From contig AP014633.1 of assembly GCA_000828835.1 (NCBI GenBank), positions 496,001 through 560,000 of the forward strand: a stretch of DNA of 64,000 nucleotides, written 5' to 3'. The translations under genes were made by a program, and so were the position numbers. Positions 60,929 through 64,000 of the stretch are shown in pieces. The notes below the pieces were generated by a model, which did no database searches, was not told the origin of the DNA, and worked only from the letters and a program-made list of their open reading frames with translations. How positions within the stretch are numbered: position 1 is the stretch's first letter; the number at the start of each line of letters is the position of its first letter. Source of the stretch: Thioploca ingrica. Its GTDB lineage: Bacteria > Pseudomonadota > Gammaproteobacteria > Beggiatoales > Beggiatoaceae.

Positions 60929-61590
60929 TGCAATCGGCCTTTCTTCATCTGTAAAACGCGATCAGCACGCTGTGCTATGTCAAGGTTATGGGTGACCATG
61001 ATCAAGGTTGCTTGGTGTTGACGAAGGTTGGTTAACAGCAATTTCATGATTTCCGCTTCGGTTTCTTCGTCTAAATCCCCAGTGGGTTCGTCTGCGAGAA
61101 TCACGATGGGATTATTGATCAGTGCCCGAGCAATGGCTACGCGTCGCTGTTGTCCGCCAGAGAGTTCGTTGGGATAAGCATGAAGTTTATCAGCTAGACC
61201 GACCTGTTGGAGTAGTTGTTGCGCTTTCTCTTGATTAGCCCATTGCAGACCTTTGGGATTAAATAAACAAGGTAACATGACGTTCCCAAGACAGGTGAGT
61301 GTGGGGATCAAACTAGCAAATTGAAAAATAAAACCAACTTTGGTATTGCGAATTCGTGCTCGGCCACGATCGTTTTTTGCCCAGAGATCCTCATCCTCAA
61401 TGAGAACGACACCACCAGTCGGTCGCATTAGACCACCCATCACACTCAATAAGGTTGATTTGCCGCTGCCAGAATGTCCAATGATAGCCACAAATTCTCC
61501 CCGTTTTACGGAAAGATTAACATTTTGTAGTGCTTCAATAGATTCGGTACCAAAATGATAAATTTTTTGTAATTCCTTGACTGTAAACAT
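60925..61590 (-). CDS. ABC transporter ATPase, MacB/LolD type (first unit)
   Basis: A 221-residue ATPase with GHSGSGKST (Walker A), [15 protein letters not shown] (signature), [12 protein letters not shown] (Walker B) and LIMVTHNLD (H-loop). Its start codon ATG overlaps the permease gene before it by one base and its stop overlaps the next permease by four bases, so translation of the four genes is coupled. The two ATPases of the operon are related but not recent duplicates. Confidence 0.92.
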   Translation of the reverse strand: MFTVKELQKIYHFGTESIEALQNVNLSVKRGEFVAIIGHSGSGKSTLLSVMGGLMRPTGGVVLIEDEDLWAKNDRGRARIRNTKVGFIFQFASLIPTLTCLGNVMLPCLFNPKGLQWANQEKAQQLLQQVGLADKLHAYPNELSGGQQRRVAIARALINNPIVILADEPTGDLDEETEAEIMKLLLTNLRQHQATLIMVTHNLDIAQRADRVLQMKKGRLQ

Positions 61591-62795
61591 TATTCACCTG
61601 CTCGAATGGCTTCGTAGGGATCGACGCGGCTGGCTGCAACCGCCGGATACATCGCGCCGAATATGCCTACCATAATTGACAAAGTGATCGCTGCTAGGGC
61701 CAACAGCGTGATATCAGACCAGGCTGGCCACAAAAACGGAATATTTAAGGATTCTAAGTGAAATCCAATGGTTCGACGGTATATCCGCATGAGCACAGCA
61801 CCCAACATGACGCCTAAGACACCACCCGCTGCCGTTAACAAACCTGCTTCCACCATGACTAATTGAAAGATGTGCCGTTTTCTAGCACCAATGGCGCGTA
61901 ATAAACCCAGTTCTTTTTTACGTTCATTGATGATAGTGGAGAAAATTGCACTGATCATTAAAATATTCGCAATTATCAGCACCGCACTAAGAAATACCGT
62001 ACCGGTGAACAAGGCGGCGAGATTTTGACGCACTGAGGTCACGATATTACCGGCAGAAATGACTTTGACTTCAGGATAGCGGCTGATGGCGAAACGGACG
62101 ACATTAACCGGTGCGGTTCTTTCCAGTTGCACCAACAAGGCGGAAACCTGCCCTTTGGCAAATCCGAGTGGAGCAACGTCGGTAAATTTCTTTGCATTCT
62201 CGGCGAGTTCATAAGCTTTTTCGATTTGAATAAAAATAGCATTGTCATACAGCCCAATTCCCGTTCGGTCCAGCTTGCCATAAACCGTGAAATATTGTCC
62301 ATAAAAATAGACACTCCCACCCAATTGATAAGGGTTATTAGCGCCAACAATGGCATCCGTTAGCTTCAATTCTCTAGGTAATTTTTGATTGAGCCAAGGC
62401 ATGACCGTAAAATCATTGTGTGGATCAAAGCCCACCAGAAAGGCATTACCAATGATACAGTGTGAACCTTCCGCAGTGGTTAGAAACAATTGTGGAGTGA
62501 CTTGACGAATTCCTTTGAGGGTACGCAACCGATCAGCTAAGGACAGATCCATATAAAATGTGGACGGTTCCCCGGTTAGCAAGGCGGTTTTCATACCCAC
62601 CAAAGCCCCTTTAGGAACAACCAAAAGATCAGCGCCAAATTTGGAGAAACCCAGATCTAAACTGCGTTCTACTCCCCACATTACCGTAGCGGTTGAGAAT
62701 ACAGCGCCGCCCGCTATAGCTACAGCGAGTACCAGTGCGTAAGTACGGAAAGGTTTACGCAGTAAATTTTGAATAGCTAGCCCCATTAGGGTCAT
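61590..62795 (-). CDS. ABC transporter permease, FtsX/MacB type (first unit)
   Basis: A 401-residue membrane protein. The layout is one N-terminal helix (about 18-38), a periplasmic domain starting SLDLGFSKFGADLLVVPKGA, then three C-terminal helices with NERKKELGLLRAIGARKRHIF between them. The start ATG 62795 follows a GGAG site. It is the first gene of the operon, which continues with its ATPase, a second permease and a second ATPase, and two paralogous membrane proteins. LolC- or MacB-like roles are possible; the substrate is unknown. Confidence 0.9.
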   Translation of the reverse strand: MTLMGLAIQNLLRKPFRTYALVLAVAIAGGAVFSTATVMWGVERSLDLGFSKFGADLLVVPKGALVGMKTALLTGEPSTFYMDLSLADRLRTLKGIRQVTPQLFLTTAEGSHCIIGNAFLVGFDPHNDFTVMPWLNQKLPRELKLTDAIVGANNPYQLGGSVYFYGQYFTVYGKLDRTGIGLYDNAIFIQIEKAYELAENAKKFTDVAPLGFAKGQVSALLVQLERTAPVNVVRFAISRYPEVKVISAGNIVTSVRQNLAALFTGTVFLSAVLIIANILMISAIFSTIINERKKELGLLRAIGARKRHIFQLVMVEAGLLTAAGGVLGVMLGAVLMRIYRRTIGFHLESLNIPFLWPAWSDITLLALAAITLSIMVGIFGAMYPAVAASRVDPYEAIRAGE

Positions 62796-62849
62796 AGTGT
62801 TATCTCCAAGCGTAACCGTTCAGTCATTTTTGTAGTAGGTGCAGTTTCT

Positions 62850-62910
62850 CGTTCCCACGCTGGAGCGTGGGAACGTCCAGCTCCAGCGTGGGAACGGCAT
62901 GGGAACGTCC
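62850..62910. repeat. REP palindromes left of the RAYT gene
   Basis: CGTTCCCACGCTGGAGCGTG, then GGAACG (62850-62875) is a near-perfect palindrome with a CTGGAG centre. A second, partial unit (CTCCAGCGTGGGAACG, 62881-62896) and a third fragment (GGGAACGTCC) follow at once. The same palindrome recurs on the other side of the transposase gene. This is the usual REP arrangement of RAYT loci. Confidence 0.85.
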
Positions 62911-62920
62911 AACGTCCAGG

Positions 62921-63463
62921 TCACGTATTGAACCAACCGGTGAATACCGGCAGTAACCCTGGTAATCCAACATAATTTCTTGCACTTGAATAACGCCAAT
63001 GTTCAGGTTGGTCCACATAACCCCGCTTAACTGGATTATTATGCAAGTAAGTTAATTTTTGCCTTAACATTTCCTCGTTTTGAAGAAGCTGTGGATGTGA
63101 ACCCTCTTCCCAAACTTGATAGTCACGGTCAATTTTATGATTCTTCTTATTGAAATGAAGTGGGTGGAGAATTCTATCCACTCGGTTGGCCTTTAAATAC
63201 TGAATAAGTTGTTTAGCTGTGTAAGCCTTAAATCGGTGTACTTCTTTAGGTAAATCTTCTGCTTGGGCAATCCAGTGGAGATGGTTTTCTAAAACGACGT
63301 AGCCGTATAGTCTAAGTTGATGATGGGTTTGTAGATAAGACCAGCAGTCTAAAATAATTTGGACACTACCAGGATGAATAAACAGCGGTATCCAATTTAA
63401 CACGGTGTCGGTGAGGAAGTGAGGAAGTTGGTCTTCATAAATAGTGTAGCGGGAACGTCCCAT
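62921..63463 (-). CDS. REP-associated tyrosine transposase (RAYT, Y1 family)
   Basis: A 180-residue Y1 HUH transposase. It begins MGRSRYTIYEDQLPHFLTDT and has the metal-binding HxH in VVLENHLHWIAQAEDL. FKAYTAKQLIQYL carries the probable catalytic tyrosine, and LTYLHNNPVKRGYV and EHWRYSSARNY are family blocks near the end. The start is taken as ATG 63463, since the frame upstream to 63685 reads through REP sequence. RAYTs are thought to mobilise or maintain flanking REP palindromes, which lie on both sides. It separates the beta-propeller gene from the ABC operon. Confidence 0.9.
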   Translation of the reverse strand: MGRSRYTIYEDQLPHFLTDTVLNWIPLFIHPGSVQIILDCWSYLQTHHQLRLYGYVVLENHLHWIAQAEDLPKEVHRFKAYTAKQLIQYLKANRVDRILHPLHFNKKNHKIDRDYQVWEEGSHPQLLQNEEMLRQKLTYLHNNPVKRGYVDQPEHWRYSSARNYVGLPGLLPVFTGWFNT

Positions 63464-63502
63464 AGGTTTTTGTGAGCAGTTAAAAGTGAAAGAGTGATAC
63501 AC

Positions 63503-63562
63503 ATTCCCACGCTGGAGCGTGGGAACGAGAAAACGAGAAAGCTGGAGTGTGGGAACGAGAAA
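63503..63562. repeat. REP palindromes right of the RAYT gene
   Basis: ATTCCCACGCTGGAGCGTGG, then GAACG (63503-63527) is the same palindrome as at 62850. A decayed unit GCTGGAGTGTGGGAACGAG follows (63541-63559). Together with the left-hand copies they bracket the transposase gene. Confidence 0.85.
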
Positions 63563-63590
63563 AACTGTCATCCACCGTATGGAACTGAGT

Positions 63591-64000
63591 TTAGGTGGTC
63601 GTACAGCGGCTAATCCGTAAATCTTCCAAGGTTCTTGGTACGATGACACTATCATGATGTCCAGCAGCACTGGGCAAAAATCCAATCACCTCGTCAGTTG
63701 CGGTTTCCATAATGGCAATAGCGGAAGTGGTCTTTTGATAGCCGCTAATCACGCCGATAACCCATTTGCCATCATAAGTCATGCCCATGGTGTGCATATC
63801 TGGGCCTAAATCAACTGATTTGAGTAATTTCCAATTAACGGCGTCAATGACAGCAATGCCATTCGGGGTTGGAGATGGCCACCATAAGGTCACGTAGCAC
63901 TTTTTGCCATCGGGTGTAAACACCATGTGGAAGGTGTTAGGATAGGAACCTCGCCAGTTGGGATCTTCAACAATGGCCGTTTTTTCCCATTTGGTGGGAT
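63591..64000 (-). CDS. YncE-like beta-propeller protein, C-terminal part (runs off window)
   Basis: The frame is open from the window edge and reads PTKWEKTAIVEDPNWRGSYP, then HMVFTPDGKKCYVTLWWPSP, then GIAVIDAVNWKLLKSVDLG and further blades. These are the IDxxxxKV and TPDGKxxYVT patterns of YncE/surface-layer-type seven-bladed propellers. The start lies beyond 64000. The end, SAAGHHDSVIVPRTLEDLRI and a short tail, stops just before the REP-transposase unit. It may be shortened, but the family's usual end cannot be judged from this window. Confidence 0.75.
   Translation of the reverse strand, partial: PTKWEKTAIVEDPNWRGSYPNTFHMVFTPDGKKCYVTLWWPSPTPNGIAVIDAVNWKLLKSVDLGPDMHTMGMTYDGKWVIGVISGYQKTTSAIAIMETATDEVIGFLPSAAGHHDSVIVPRTLEDLRISRCTTT

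Noticed and set aside
63464-63685. Longer N-terminus for the REP transposase
   Set aside because: The extension reads through REP palindromes; the family starts at MGRSRY.

Overview
The window reads as chromosome of a gammaproteobacterium with moderate-to-low GC, most like the filamentous sulfur bacteria (Beggiatoa/Thioploca-type Thiotrichaceae). That placement is an inference. It rests on ordinary gammaproteobacterial housekeeping genes (rpoH, def-fmt, pcm, maeB, zwf) mixed with very large sensor kinases, several Uma2-family genes, toxin-antitoxin pairs, an intein and many short dispersed palindromes. No rRNA, tRNA or CRISPR array was recognised.

Layout. 1-5 kb: the 5' part of zwf on the minus strand, a Uma2 relic, an intact Uma2 gene, a NYN/PIN-like protein, a methyltransferase and a membrane protein with internal repeats. 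5-13.3 kb: an OmpA-like lipoprotein, a small conserved protein, a 1717-residue hybrid histidine kinase and a receiver-kinase. 13.3-18 kb: a broken AAA ATPase joined to a probable group II intron relic, rpoH, a glycosyltransferase/DUF2304 pair and a SulP transporter. 18-23.5 kb: a class III nucleotide cyclase whose sensor half is paralogous to the large kinase, an Fe-S protein and an FtsX-like membrane protein. 23.5-29 kb, minus strand: an IS1-type transposase relic, then a compact cluster read in the order MntA-like nucleotidyltransferase, HepT-like HEPN toxin, membrane-anchored 16-repeat WD40 protein, and secreted caspase-fold protease with SH3b and YARHG domains.

29-36 kb: a Phd/VapC-type pair lying between two copies of the same roughly 140-bp leader. 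The second copy heads a 1228-residue secreted zinc-metalloprotease-like protein, followed by another secreted multidomain protein. 36-44 kb: a cyclase-family hydrolase, a DUF1269 membrane protein, maeB, a solitary V/A-type ATPase subunit B, a HicB/HicA pair with a shortened HicA, and two tandemly duplicated Uma2 genes. 44-51 kb: a molybdenum hydroxylase operon (2Fe-2S subunit, XdhC, MocA-like, large subunit), pcm, def and fmt. 51-55.4 kb: another Uma2 gene, a type II restriction-modification pair, and an unknown protein overlapped by a 52-codon gene. 55.5-57.4 kb: rtcB interrupted by a mini-intein, preceded on the same strand by a well-folded, terminator-ended putative small RNA. 57.6-64 kb: two paralogous membrane proteins behind a double MacB/LolD-type ABC transporter operon, a REP-associated transposase bracketed by REP palindromes, and the end of a YncE-like beta-propeller gene.

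The most promising undescribed arrangements are the MntA-HepT-WD40-caspase cluster, the putative RNA upstream of the intein-bearing rtcB, the toxin-antitoxin pair bracketed by a duplicated leader, and the unknown protein with its overlapping small gene at 54.3-55.4 kb.
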